Source: an uncultured Mitsuokella sp. | GTDB taxonomy: Bacteria > Bacillota > Negativicutes > Selenomonadales > Selenomonadaceae | Assembly (NCBI GenBank): GCA_900770895.1 | Contig: CAAGMF010000257.1 | Location: 1 to 13,970 of the forward strand | Length of the DNA: 13,970 bases | Direction of reading: 5' to 3' | In this document: positions 13,953 to 13,970 of the stretch, one piece after another | Position numbering within the stretch: position 1 is the first letter of the stretch | How the letters are laid out: the number at the start of each line of letters is the position of its first letter | Translations under genes and position numbers: made by a program | Notes under the pieces: generated by a model | The model's input: only the letters and a program-made list of their open reading frames with translations | Told to the model about the DNA's origin: nothing | Database searches by the model: none

Positions 13953-13970
13953 AAATAAAAAAGATCGCAC

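Overview
The window looks like chromosomal DNA of a Firmicute, most likely a Negativicute (Selenomonadales-like, diderm, anaerobic). The reasons are a rny-ymdB-spoVS order as in Bacillus, an ftsH and a P-loop/Asp23 fusion in the same run, and GC-rich core genes beside several signal-peptide proteins, including M48 peptidases of a kind I associate with this class. The taxonomy is an inference; there is no rRNA in the window to settle it.

Left part (1-6160, all minus strand). A good sigma-A promoter at 6132-6160 drives rny (RNase Y), then a 199-aa protein of unknown function, ymdB (phosphodiesterase), spoVS, a PHP-domain phosphoesterase, a P-loop/Asp23 fusion protein and finally ftsH, which is cut by the left edge. 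Genes are closely spaced with good ribosome binding sites. spoVS has its own site that matches the sigma-H consensus of Bacillus closely. A terminator-like hairpin sits just before ftsH. The group covers RNA turnover, cyclic-nucleotide cleavage, developmental regulation and membrane quality control.

Middle (6190-9550). A small zinc-ribbon membrane protein (plus) converges on a two-CBS-domain protein (minus), whose terminator overlaps the end of the small gene. Next comes a plus-strand pair: a secreted M48 metallopeptidase and an AI-2E/PerM-family membrane protein. It ends in a very long bidirectional hairpin.

Right part (9576-13970). A second, paralogous M48 peptidase (minus) is divergent from a secreted ankyrin-repeat protein (plus); their promoters share the same -35 bases. 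Then come two AT-rich minus-strand genes for small secreted proteins, one with BamE/SmpA-like motifs. At the right edge is a shortened UxaA-family (altronate/galactarate dehydratase) gene that seems to lack the middle of the enzyme. I read 9576-13431 as an accessory island of extracytoplasmic proteins between core genes.

No tRNA, rRNA, CRISPR array, transposase or att site was seen. No intergenic gap exceeds 300 bases; the largest (7060-7271) holds two promoters.
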